Shown: positions 6,506-12,955 of the stretch, piece after piece
Numbering within the stretch: position 1 is the stretch's first letter
Layout: each line of letters begins with the position of its first letter
NCBI GenBank assembly: GCA_012841485.1
Contig: DUUU01000442.1
Span: 1-15,976 of the forward strand
Length of the DNA: 15,976 nt
Direction of reading: 5' to 3'
Origin: Armatimonadota bacterium
GTDB taxonomy: Bacteria > Armatimonadota > JAAZEB01
Position numbers and translations under genes: made by a program
Notes under the pieces: generated by a model
Told to the model about the DNA's origin: nothing
The model's input: the letters and a program-made list of their open reading frames with translations, nothing else
Database searches by the model: none

Positions 6506-7504
6506 ATGAAGTCGGTCAAGTATGGGGTGATCGGTTTGGGGTGGTTCGGCGAGAAGCACTGCGAGGCGCTGGCAGCCATCCCCAACGTGGAGATGTACGC
6601 GCTCTGCACGCGCACGCCCTCCCGGCTTGCCGAGGTGGCCGAGCGTTTTGGGGTTCAGCGCACCTATACGGATTACAACAAGATGCTGGCCGATCCAGAG
6701 CTGGAGGCCGTCAGCGTGGTCACGATGTGGGACCAGCATCGGGCGCCTGCCGTGGCCGCGCTGAAGGCAGGCAAGCACGTCTTCCTTGAGAAGCCGATGG
6801 CTTCTACCGTCGAGGACTGTGATGCCATCGTGGCTGCGGCCAACGCCACCGACAAGTTCTTCATGGTGGGGCATATCTGCCGCTTCAACCCGCGCTATGC
6901 CGCCGCGAAGACGGCCATCGCCGAGGGCAAGATCGGCAAGATCGTCTCGATGTACGCCCGGCGCAACATCCCGGCATGGGTCGGCGCCGATGTCCTCCCC
7001 AAGATCGGCCCGATCATCGGGGACGGCGTCCACGATACCGACCTGATGCTCTGGTATTCGGGAGCGAAGGTGGTTTCGGCCTATGCCCAATCGCTCAATG
7101 TTCGCGGCTTCGAGCATCCGGATCTGGGGTGGACGATGTACCGCTTCGATACGGGCGCCATCGGCGTGCTTGAGAACGTGTGGTTCTTGCCAGACAAAAC
7201 AGCCTTCCAGATCGACGAGCGCATGGAGATCATCGGCACCGAGGGCTCGATCCATATCCACGAGGTGCACCCGAACTTCTCCGTCTGCACCAAGGATGGC
7301 TGGACTTCGCCGGATACTACCTACTGGCCGCAGCTGCATGGGGCGCGCGCGGGGGCTCTGCGCGACGAGCTGGCCTACTTCGCCAACTGCGTGGCCCAGG
7401 GCGAGCGGCCCTCTGTGATTACCCCGGAGGAGTCGCGCGAGGCGGTTCGCGCCTGCCTGGCCGCCGAGCAATCCGCAGCGACAGGCGAGATCGTCAAGTT
7501 GTGA
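6506..7504 (+). CDS. Gfo/Idh/MocA-family NAD(P)-dependent oxidoreductase
   Basis: The product has 332 residues, typical for the family, which oxidises or reduces sugars, inositols and their derivatives in the cytosol. The N-terminal Rossmann fold has GLGWFG at 10-15, and EKP at 95-97 supplies the conserved lysine. The catalytic segment GDGVHDTDLMLW spans 172-183. It keeps the His/Asp pattern, but its first Asp sits three rather than the usual four residues before His176. The C-terminal alpha/beta dimerisation domain follows. I chose the ATG at 6506 because AGGAGG lies 7 nt upstream and the fold begins at once. The in-frame extension upstream is Arg/Pro/Gly-rich and not protein-like. Substrate cannot be assigned, but neighbouring SDR, VOC and epimerase genes suggest a carbohydrate or polyol pathway. 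Confidence 0.92.
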   Translation: MKSVKYGVIGLGWFGEKHCEALAAIPNVEMYALCTRTPSRLAEVAERFGVQRTYTDYNKMLADPELEAVSVVTMWDQHRAPAVAALKAGKHVFLEKPMASTVEDCDAIVAAANATDKFFMVGHICRFNPRYAAAKTAIAEGKIGKIVSMYARRNIPAWVGADVLPKIGPIIGDGVHDTDLMLWYSGAKVVSAYAQSLNVRGFEHPDLGWTMYRFDTGAIGVLENVWFLPDKTAFQIDERMEIIGTEGSIHIHEVHPNFSVCTKDGWTSPDTTYWPQLHGARAGALRDELAYFANCVAQGERPSVITPEESREAVRACLAAEQSAATGEIVKL

Positions 7505-7513
7505 TGGGGAGGT

Positions 7514-7545
7514 GGGATGGACCCGGGCCCGCCCGGGTCCATCCC
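7514..7545. terminator. Perfect 14-bp hairpin between convergent genes
   Basis: The arms GGGATGGACCCGGG (7514-7527) and CCCGGGTCCATCCC (7532-7545) are exactly complementary around a 4-nt loop. The hairpin lies 9 nt after the Gfo/Idh stop and 19 nt after the SDR stop on the opposite strand. It is symmetrical and can serve both transcripts. There is no U-tract on either side. Confidence 0.72.
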
Positions 7546-7564
7546 GGTGCGTCTATCTCGGATC

Positions 7565-8335
7565 CTACCAGGGCGGCAGCACCATCGTGCCGCCATCCAT
7601 GGTGAGGATGGCGCCGTTGATGTAATCGGCATCGTCACTGAGCAGGAAGGCGCCGGCACGCGCGATATCCACGGGCTGGCCAAGGCGGCGTACCGGGATG
7701 CGCTGGGCCACCTCTGCGTAGAGTTCCTCCTTGGGCTTGTCCCAGCCCGCGCAGGTGGCGGCCAGCATCGGCGTGTCGATGGTGCCGGGCGAGATGCCTA
7801 CCACGCGGACCACGCCAGCGTGGTCCGTGGTGAGGCAGCGGATGATCGCCTCCAGCGCCGCCTTCGATGCGCAGTAGATCACGTGTTGGGGGAAGCCGAT
7901 GTGCGCGGCGACGGAGGTGGTGATCAGCAGGACGCCCTTGCCCTGTTGCTCCATGACGGGGATGACGTGCTTGCCGGTCCACAGAACGCCCTTCACGTTC
8001 ACTCCCATCATCAGATTCCAGGCGGAATCGCTGAACTCGGTCACCTTTCCCGGCGCCCAGGCGCCGGCGTTGCAGTGTACCCCATCGATGCGTCCGTAGG
8101 TCGCCACGGCCTGGGCCACCAGATTACGGACGCTCTCCTCACAGGTGACGTCGGTGTAGACAAAGCGCGCGTCGCGCCCCTCGGCGCGCAGCGTCTCCTC
8201 CAGCTTCCGACCCGCTTCCTCCTGATTGGAGGCGATGACCACCTTCGCCCCCACCTCGGCGTAGTGCCGGCTGCATCCCTCGCCGATGCCGGAGGTCCCC
8301 CCGGTGACGAGGATCACCTTGCCTTCCAGTGACAT
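7565..8335 (-). CDS. Short-chain dehydrogenase/reductase (classical SDR)
   Basis: The product has 256 residues, the normal length of a classical SDR, and is a cytosolic NAD(P)(H)-dependent alcohol/ketone oxidoreductase. The cofactor motif TGGTSGIG is at 11-18, CNAG at 88-91, Asn113 in GVNVKG, Ser141 in TTSVAAHIG, and the YxxxK pair Tyr154/Lys158 in YCASK. ISPGTIDTPM follows near 181. All four catalytic residues are present. I chose the ATG at 8335 because the SDR fold begins immediately (MSLEGKVILVTGG). The longer frame upstream overlaps the VOC gene. It lies 7 nt after the VOC stop, so the two are very likely cotranscribed. The substrate is unknown; the neighbours suggest a sugar or polyol. 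Confidence 0.93.
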   Translation of the reverse strand: MSLEGKVILVTGGTSGIGEGCSRHYAEVGAKVVIASNQEEAGRKLEETLRAEGRDARFVYTDVTCEESVRNLVAQAVATYGRIDGVHCNAGAWAPGKVTEFSDSAWNLMMGVNVKGVLWTGKHVIPVMEQQGKGVLLITTSVAAHIGFPQHVIYCASKAALEAIIRCLTTDHAGVVRVVGISPGTIDTPMLAATCAGWDKPKEELYAEVAQRIPVRRLGQPVDIARAGAFLLSDDADYINGAILTMDGGTMVLPPW

Positions 8336-8342
8336 GGCCGCC

Positions 8343-8684
8343 TCACTTCCAGGGGAGTGCGCTTTCGTCCGCATACTCCATATACTCGAAGACCGCGCCA
8401 TCCTTCAGGACGAAGGCGACGTTCAGCCCCGGCGACGCCTCGAAGGGGCCAAGGAGAATCTCGCTGTCGCCGATGGCTTCTTTCAGGTTGCTCACCCGAA
8501 ACGCCATGTGCGGCAGATCCCGCACGGGACCTCTTACCGGGCTGTCCGGCTCGTAGCGCAGGTACTCGATATGGTAGGGGTGATCATCGGGGCTCGTGAC
8601 CCATACCTTCGTTTCGGGAACGAACACCTCTCCCGGCTGCTTCTGGTCTGTCGTCAGGCCGACGTGCTGGAACTGCATCTTCAT
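8343..8684 (-). CDS. Small VOC (glyoxalase/dioxygenase-fold) protein
   Basis: The product has 113 residues from the ATG at 8684, preceded by GAGGAG. It shows the paired beta-alpha-beta-beta-beta pattern of the vicinal oxygen chelate superfamily. His7 (QHVGL), His59 (LPHMAFRV) and Glu100 (AVFEYME) are plausible metal ligands; Glu40 in HIEYLRY is another candidate. The ending FVLKDGAVFEYMEY is typical of the last strands. VOC proteins include lyases, isomerases, epimerases and dioxygenases, so the reaction cannot be named. As the first gene of a tight pair with the SDR, it probably acts on the same metabolite. Confidence 0.83.
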   Translation of the reverse strand: MKMQFQHVGLTTDQKQPGEVFVPETKVWVTSPDDHPYHIEYLRYEPDSPVRGPVRDLPHMAFRVSNLKEAIGDSEILLGPFEASPGLNVAFVLKDGAVFEYMEYADESALPWK

Positions 8685-8703
8685 TGGAGTGCTCCTCTCT
8701 GGG

Positions 8704-8716
8704 CATATGGAATATG
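8704..8716. promoter_or_regulatory. AT-rich palindrome upstream of the VOC-SDR pair
   Basis: CATAT (8704-8708), GGA, ATATG (8712-8716) is a perfect 5-bp inverted repeat in an AT-rich island of otherwise GC-rich DNA. It lies 20-32 nt upstream of the VOC start codon, where a -10 element or an operator is expected. No good -35 match precedes it. Confidence 0.3.
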
Positions 8717-8754
8717 TGATGCGCGATAGGGTGCCTGGACGGGCCGCGGCGCCT

Positions 8755-8774
8755 CCGTGGCGGCAGCGCCACGG
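8755..8774 (-). terminator. Hairpin downstream of the epimerase gene
   Basis: CCGTGGCG (8755-8762) and CGCCACGG (8767-8774) are exactly complementary with a 4-nt loop. On the minus strand the hairpin follows the epimerase stop by about 30 nt and precedes the VOC start. It therefore probably separates the two transcription units. No U-tract follows. Confidence 0.55.
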
Positions 8775-8805
8775 TTGAGCGACGCGACCGCCCCTATCCC
8801 ACACC

Positions 8806-9747
8806 TCACATCGCTTCCTCGATGGCCCGGTCCGCCATCCGGAAGAAGTCGTTCTCCGGGGCATAGCCGAGCAACGTGCGCGCGCGAGAGATGTTGATCT
8901 CGAACGCGTGGTAGGTCGGGCAGGGGATCTCCACGGTGGGGATCCCGAGCTTTGCCGACAGGTAGTTGGCGGCGACACGGTAGTTGAACGGGGATGGCCC
9001 GGCGATGTTGAAGCTCTGCCCGAATGCCGCCGGCTCGTCCAGCATCTTATCGAACGCCTGCATGACGTCGTCGATATGGACGATGTGCCGGTAAAGGGGC
9101 ACTCCCTGGCCGTCCGTGAGGATCGGGATTCGCTCTTTTCTGGCACGCACCAGGTCGAGGATCGCCTCGCTCACCTCGCCGAAGCCATGGCCCGGCTCCG
9201 CCGGGTTGACGTTCTTCAGCAAGGAGAAGTGGTTGAGCAGATCCGCGCCCTCAAAGACCCACGATGAGCGGAGGATGGTGACCGGCACCCCGTATTGAAT
9301 GGCATACTGATTGGCCATCACCTCCTCCATCACTTTGGAGAAAGCGTAATAGCCCGGGTAGGCCATCAGGGGGTGATTCTCATCGATCGGGATCGGCTGC
9401 GGGTAAAACCAGATGCCCATTGCCGCGTCGCCCCCGAAGAGGAGAAACTGGCGGATACGGGCGCCCCGGCAGGCTTCCAGGATGTTGAACGTGCCGCGCA
9501 CGCTCACATCGAAGAACGTCTCTGGGTCCTCCTTCGTGGTGGCCATCTGCACCACCAGCTCCGCGCCCCGGACCACCTCCCGCACGGCTTCCGCATCGGT
9601 GATGCTTCCGGGGATGCTCTTCACGTTCTCTCCCGCGATGGGAGTCCGGTGGCAGAGAGCGCGCACCGCCATGCCGCGTTTCGCCAGGACGCGCAGCACG
9701 TGCCGGCCGAGCTTTCCGCCAGCGCCGAAGACCGCTACCGTCGTCAT
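8806..9747 (-). CDS. NAD(P)-dependent epimerase/dehydratase (extended SDR)
   Basis: The product has 313 residues from an ATG with GGAGGG upstream. The N-terminal Rossmann motif FGAGGKLG is at 7-14 and YYAFSK at 133-138 gives the Tyr134/Lys138 pair. RSSWVFEG and the C-terminal substrate-binding lobe (YRHIVHIDDV, SFNIAGPSPFNY) follow the pattern of nucleotide-sugar epimerases and related reductases. The usual Ser/Thr before VYG is replaced by FGGDAAMG at 104-111, so the catalytic triad looks incomplete and the reaction may differ from classical 4-epimerases. It lies 56 nt after the radical SAM gene on the same strand, with an AGGATTCCCT element in the gap. The substrate is unknown. Confidence 0.88.
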   Translation of the reverse strand: MTTVAVFGAGGKLGRHVLRVLAKRGMAVRALCHRTPIAGENVKSIPGSITDAEAVREVVRGAELVVQMATTKEDPETFFDVSVRGTFNILEACRGARIRQFLLFGGDAAMGIWFYPQPIPIDENHPLMAYPGYYAFSKVMEEVMANQYAIQYGVPVTILRSSWVFEGADLLNHFSLLKNVNPAEPGHGFGEVSEAILDLVRARKERIPILTDGQGVPLYRHIVHIDDVMQAFDKMLDEPAAFGQSFNIAGPSPFNYRVAANYLSAKLGIPTVEIPCPTYHAFEINISRARTLLGYAPENDFFRMADRAIEEAM

Positions 9748-9790
9748 CTGCTTGCCCTCCGGTTACGTGATGGAGAGTTAGGCGCGGCAG

Positions 9791-9802
9791 CAGGGAATCC
9801 TC
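9791..9802 (-). promoter_or_regulatory. Recurrent AGGATTCCCT upstream element (epimerase copy)
   Basis: The plus strand reads CAGGGAATCCTC, identical over 12 nt to 6354-6365. A close variant lies at 6171-6180. Here it sits 44-55 nt upstream of the epimerase ATG and directly after the radical SAM stop. Read on the minus strand, this copy and the 6171 copy are both followed within about 10 nt by CGCGC. Function is unknown; a promoter or leader element is possible. Confidence 0.4.
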
Positions 9803-9803
9803 C

Positions 9804-11552
9804 TTATGCGTTGGAACACGCCTCGCACCGACGGCAAGCGCCCGGTCGGCAGGCGGGCGTCAGCCCGCCGCGGGGATGCGTCGCGGCTGCTTGGGCGATG
9901 GACCACTCCCGCTTCAGGCACTCCGCGCCGGCGCCCAGGTGGAGGTGATCCCACGGCAAGGGCGCGCCCGGCTCAATCTCGCGGCAGGCGAACTCGGCCG
10001 GGTCCATCCCGGCGCCGCGGAAGGCGGCGTTCCAACTCTTTCCCCGCGCTGCGGCAAGAAGGACCGGGGCGAGGCGCCGGTCTCCCCGAGAGAGCGCGCC
10101 CTGGATGACTGCTTCCCGGGCACTCTCTCCGCCGAGTGATAGCTTCTTGTGCGTTTTGAGGCCGGCATGCAGGCGCTTTCGGCGCGCGCTCAGCACCGCC
10201 TCGCTCTGCATGGTGCACCATTGGAACGGTGTGCCCGGCTTTGGAACGAACGGGTTGGCCGAGACTGTGACCTGGCGCATGCCCGGGTAGCTGGCGATCC
10301 GCTGGCACATCTCGACGGCGGCATCGATATCCGCCTCCGTCTCCGTGGGCAGGCCGAGCATCAAGTAGAGCTTCACCTTGCGGATGCCCGCGGCGAGCGC
10401 GTTTTCGACGGCGGCATCGATCTCCTCATCCGTGAGCGACTTGTTCAATGCGAAGCGGAGGCGCTGCGATCCCGCCTCCGGCGCGATGGTGATCGCCGAC
10501 TCCCCCGAGCCCGCGAGCGCCAGCGTGGGCGAGGAGAGGAGCGTGTCCGCGCGCAATGACGACAGTGATACCTCGGCACCCAGATCCGCCAGGTCATTCA
10601 ACAGCCCGGGCAGATCCGGGTAATCGGAGATCGCCGGGCTGACCAGGCCAATCCTGCGTCGGTGGGGAAGGGCGGCGCGCACCCCCTCCAGAAGATGTGC
10701 CCGGGAGCGGATGCGGGGCGGGCGGGTGATGTAGCCCGCGGCGCAGTAGCGGCAGCCACGGCCGCATCCCCGACTGATCTCGATGCAGAAGAGGTCGCCG
10801 AACTCGGTCTCCGGGGTCAGGATCAGCGACGCGCAGGGACTACGATCCAGGTCGCGCACCCACTGCCGCTCGATGCGCGCCGGCGCGCCTGCCTGGGGGG
10901 AGAGCCCGGCGAAGCTGCCTTCGGGGGTATATTCCGGCTCGTAGAGCGAGGGCACGTAGACGCCGGGCAGTGGCGCCAGCGCGGCGAGGAGATCGGCGCG
11001 GGAAGCCCCGCGCGCCATGCTCATATCGCGCAGCACGGCGGCAATGCCCTCCACGATCTCCTCTCCTTCGCCGATGGCGCAGAGATCGACGAACTCGGCC
11101 AGGGGCTCGGGGTTGAAGGTGATGCACGGCCCGCCGGCCAGGATCAGCGGATGGCGCTCGCCGCGGTCACGGGCGAGCGGCGGGATCTCCGCCTCCAGGA
11201 GCGCGCGCGCCACGTTCGGGTAGTCCATCTCGTAGCTGACCGAGACGCCGATCAGGTCGAACTCTGCCAGGGGGGTCTGGGTTTCGAGGGAGATGATCCC
11301 ATCGCTCGCTTTGCCGCGGCCGGCGCGCCCCGGTGGGTCGGGCAGGAAGGCACGCTCGCAGGAGAGCCCGGGCGTGGCGTTGAGGAGGGCGTGAATCGTC
11401 TGGAAGCCCAGGTTCGACATCCCGACGCGGTAGGTGTTGGGATAGAGGAGACAGGCGCGGATGCCGGTGGGCCCGCGGAAGCCGCCACCGGGGAGAACGA
11501 TTTCGCGAGCCAACCGCGTCCGTGCTTGCTCTTTCAGCCACCAGGAAGCCAT
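9804..11552 (-). CDS. B12-binding-domain radical SAM protein (TIGR03960-like)
   Basis: The product has 582 residues. Residues about 30-200 form a cobalamin-binding-like Rossmann domain (YPNTYRVGMSNLGF, AGGPCITFNPEPLAEF, IGEGEE). The radical SAM domain follows, with the [4Fe-4S] motif CxxxCxxC at Cys263, Cys267 and Cys270 in SRGCGRGCRYC. Later comes VSANPFVPKPGTPFQW, then a C-terminal region with GALSRGDRRLAPVL, LPWDHL and a cysteine-rich tail (Cys568, 573, 576, 579). This order matches the uncharacterised family often fused to or found beside a DUF2344 protein; none is seen here. The reaction is unknown. I chose the ATG at 11552 because GGAGG lies 9 nt upstream. It follows the fts-operon terminator and so has its own promoter. 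Confidence 0.9.
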   Translation of the reverse strand: MASWWLKEQARTRLAREIVLPGGGFRGPTGIRACLLYPNTYRVGMSNLGFQTIHALLNATPGLSCERAFLPDPPGRAGRGKASDGIISLETQTPLAEFDLIGVSVSYEMDYPNVARALLEAEIPPLARDRGERHPLILAGGPCITFNPEPLAEFVDLCAIGEGEEIVEGIAAVLRDMSMARGASRADLLAALAPLPGVYVPSLYEPEYTPEGSFAGLSPQAGAPARIERQWVRDLDRSPCASLILTPETEFGDLFCIEISRGCGRGCRYCAAGYITRPPRIRSRAHLLEGVRAALPHRRRIGLVSPAISDYPDLPGLLNDLADLGAEVSLSSLRADTLLSSPTLALAGSGESAITIAPEAGSQRLRFALNKSLTDEEIDAAVENALAAGIRKVKLYLMLGLPTETEADIDAAVEMCQRIASYPGMRQVTVSANPFVPKPGTPFQWCTMQSEAVLSARRKRLHAGLKTHKKLSLGGESAREAVIQGALSRGDRRLAPVLLAAARGKSWNAAFRGAGMDPAEFACREIEPGAPLPWDHLHLGAGAECLKREWSIAQAAATHPRGGLTPACRPGACRRCEACSNA

Positions 11553-11608
11553 CAGACGAGACCTCCGAGCGGGCGGGTGGCAAGGGCACAAGCCCCCGGA
11601 AAAGCACG

Positions 11609-11643
11609 AAGGAACACGGAGGGATGCCCCTCCCGTGTTCCTT
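11609..11643 (-). terminator. Rho-independent-type terminator of the fts operon
   Basis: AAGGAACACGG (11609-11619) and CCGTGTTCCTT (11633-11643) pair over 11 bp, with an inner AGGG/CCCT extension and a bulged base. On the minus strand the hairpin lies about 57 nt after the ftsZ2 stop. It is followed by a pyrimidine-rich run ending CTTTT. It separates the division genes from the radical SAM gene. Confidence 0.72.
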
Positions 11644-11699
11644 CAATAGATCGCAACAGGTTGATCTGAACGATGGTGCGAACTGCGCTCAAAACGCTC

Positions 11700-12866
11700 C
11701 TATCTTCTCGGTCGTAGGAAAGTTGGGATATCGATATCGCTGTCGCCGAGGTCGCGCAGCGCGCGCGCGCCTGCCTCCAGCGCGCGGGTCGCATCGCGTT
11801 GGGGCCGCGCTGGCTCGGATGCGGGCGTCGCCTGCCCGGCGGTGCTCGGCTGCACCGGCGTCACCGGGAAGGAAGTGGCGGCGAGCGGTTGGTCGAGGGC
11901 GCCTCTCGCGGAAGTCGCCCCGAAGCCGGTAGCCACGACGGTGACACGCACCTCATCCTGCAGGCTCTCGTCGAACACTACGCCGGTGATGATGTTGGCA
12001 TCATCGGGGTCGCTCACGCCGCGGATCAAGCTGGTGATCTCGTCATACTCCTCCATGGCGAAATCGGGCGACGCGGTGATGTTGATCAGCACCCCCTTGG
12101 CCCCCTGGATGGAGGTCTCCAGCAGCGGGCTGGCGATGGCGCCCTGGGCCGCCTGGACAGCGCGGTTCTCGCCCGTGGCCATGCCAATCCCCATCAGCGC
12201 CGTGCCCGCGTTGCTCATGATCGATTGCACGTCGGCGAAGTCGACATTGATCATGCCGGGCACCTGGATGATATCGGAGATGCCCTGAACGCCCTGGCGC
12301 AAGACGTCGTCCGCCATGCGGAAGGCTTCACGCAGCGGGAGCCGGCGCTCGGCGACGTCGCGCAGGCGGTCGTTGGGGATGGTGATCAGCGTGTCCACCT
12401 TCTCCTTGAGCCGGGCGAGCCCCTCTTCGGCGAACCGCCAGCGGCGGGGCCCCTCGTTCTCAAAGGGCTTGGTCACAACGCCGACGGTGAGCGCCCCCAT
12501 CTCCTTGCAGAGTTGCGCGACGACCGGGGAGGCGCCGGTGCCCGTGCCGCCGCCCATGCCGGCGGTGATGAAGACCATATCGGCCTGATCGAGGGCCTTC
12601 ATGATCTCCTGTTTGCTCTCTTCAGCGGCGCGCTGCCCCTTCTCCGGATTCCCCCCGGTGCCCAATCCGCCGGTCAGCTCCCCGCCAATCTGCAGGCGTT
12701 GCGGGGCCTGAGAGACCTGGAGTGCCTGGGCATCGGTGTTCATGACGATGAAATCCACGCCCTGAACACCCATCTGGATCATCCGGTTCACGGCGTTACT
12801 GCCGCCTCCGCCAACCCCCACCACCTTGATCCGGGCAAGCGGCTCGATGTCCCGGTAACTCGTCAT
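11700..12866 (-). CDS. ftsZ: Cell division protein FtsZ, second copy (canonical type)
   Basis: This tubulin-like GTPase polymerises at midcell to form the Z ring. The product has 388 residues. The nucleotide-binding [11 protein letters not shown] spans 17-27, the tubulin signature GGGTGTG 105-111, and the T7 loop NVDFADV 207-213 with Asn207, Asp209 and Asp212. The linker runs from about 317 to 375. The C-terminal peptide [12 protein letters not shown] is the FtsA-binding tail. I chose the ATG at 12866 rather than the TTG at 12872 because it gives better spacing to GGGAGAG and aligns residue for residue with the first copy. The two copies share about 215 of 316 positions by hand count. The segment before the T7 loop ([11 protein letters not shown]) is textbook, so this copy looks like the standard FtsZ. 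It is the last gene of the operon. Confidence 0.96.
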   Translation of the reverse strand: MTSYRDIEPLARIKVVGVGGGGSNAVNRMIQMGVQGVDFIVMNTDAQALQVSQAPQRLQIGGELTGGLGTGGNPEKGQRAAEESKQEIMKALDQADMVFITAGMGGGTGTGASPVVAQLCKEMGALTVGVVTKPFENEGPRRWRFAEEGLARLKEKVDTLITIPNDRLRDVAERRLPLREAFRMADDVLRQGVQGISDIIQVPGMINVDFADVQSIMSNAGTALMGIGMATGENRAVQAAQGAIASPLLETSIQGAKGVLINITASPDFAMEEYDEITSLIRGVSDPDDANIITGVVFDESLQDEVRVTVVATGFGATSARGALDQPLAATSFPVTPVQPSTAGQATPASEPARPQRDATRALEAGARALRDLGDSDIDIPTFLRPRR

Positions 12867-12926
12867 GCTCAACTCTCTCCCTCAATCCCCGCGGGAAGCC
12901 GTTGGGAGCTCCCTCGCCGGGGCTTT

Positions 12927-12952
12927 GGCGACCGGGGCTTTCCCAGGTCGCC
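12927..12952 (-). other. Strong intercistronic hairpin between the two ftsZ genes
   Basis: GGCGACC (12927-12933) pairs with GGTCGCC (12946-12952). After one mismatch, GGG pairs with CCC around a 4-nt CTTT loop (AAAG in the RNA). It starts 3 nt after the ftsZ1 stop and about 60 nt before the ftsZ2 start. The loop side carries one of two direct 10-bp repeats CCGGGGCTTT (12917-12926 and 12932-12941), so an alternative pairing is possible. No U-tract follows in the RNA. mRNA stabilisation, processing or partial attenuation is more likely than full termination. Confidence 0.6.
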
Positions 12953-12955
12953 GAT

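Noticed and set aside
6222..6509. A possible 95-residue plus-strand gene in the intergenic region.
   Set aside because: It has no good ribosome-binding site, an unusual composition, and overlaps the operator-like repeats and the Gfo/Idh ribosome-binding site.
6119..7471. A 450-codon minus-strand open frame opposite the Gfo/Idh gene.
   Set aside because: It is antisense to a well-supported oxidoreductase, and its composition is typical of a reverse-frame shadow.
8343..9146. A longer 267-codon version of the VOC protein.
   Set aside because: The first 154 codons overlap the epimerase gene and its terminator in another frame. The ATG at 8684 has a GAGGAG site and gives a complete VOC domain.
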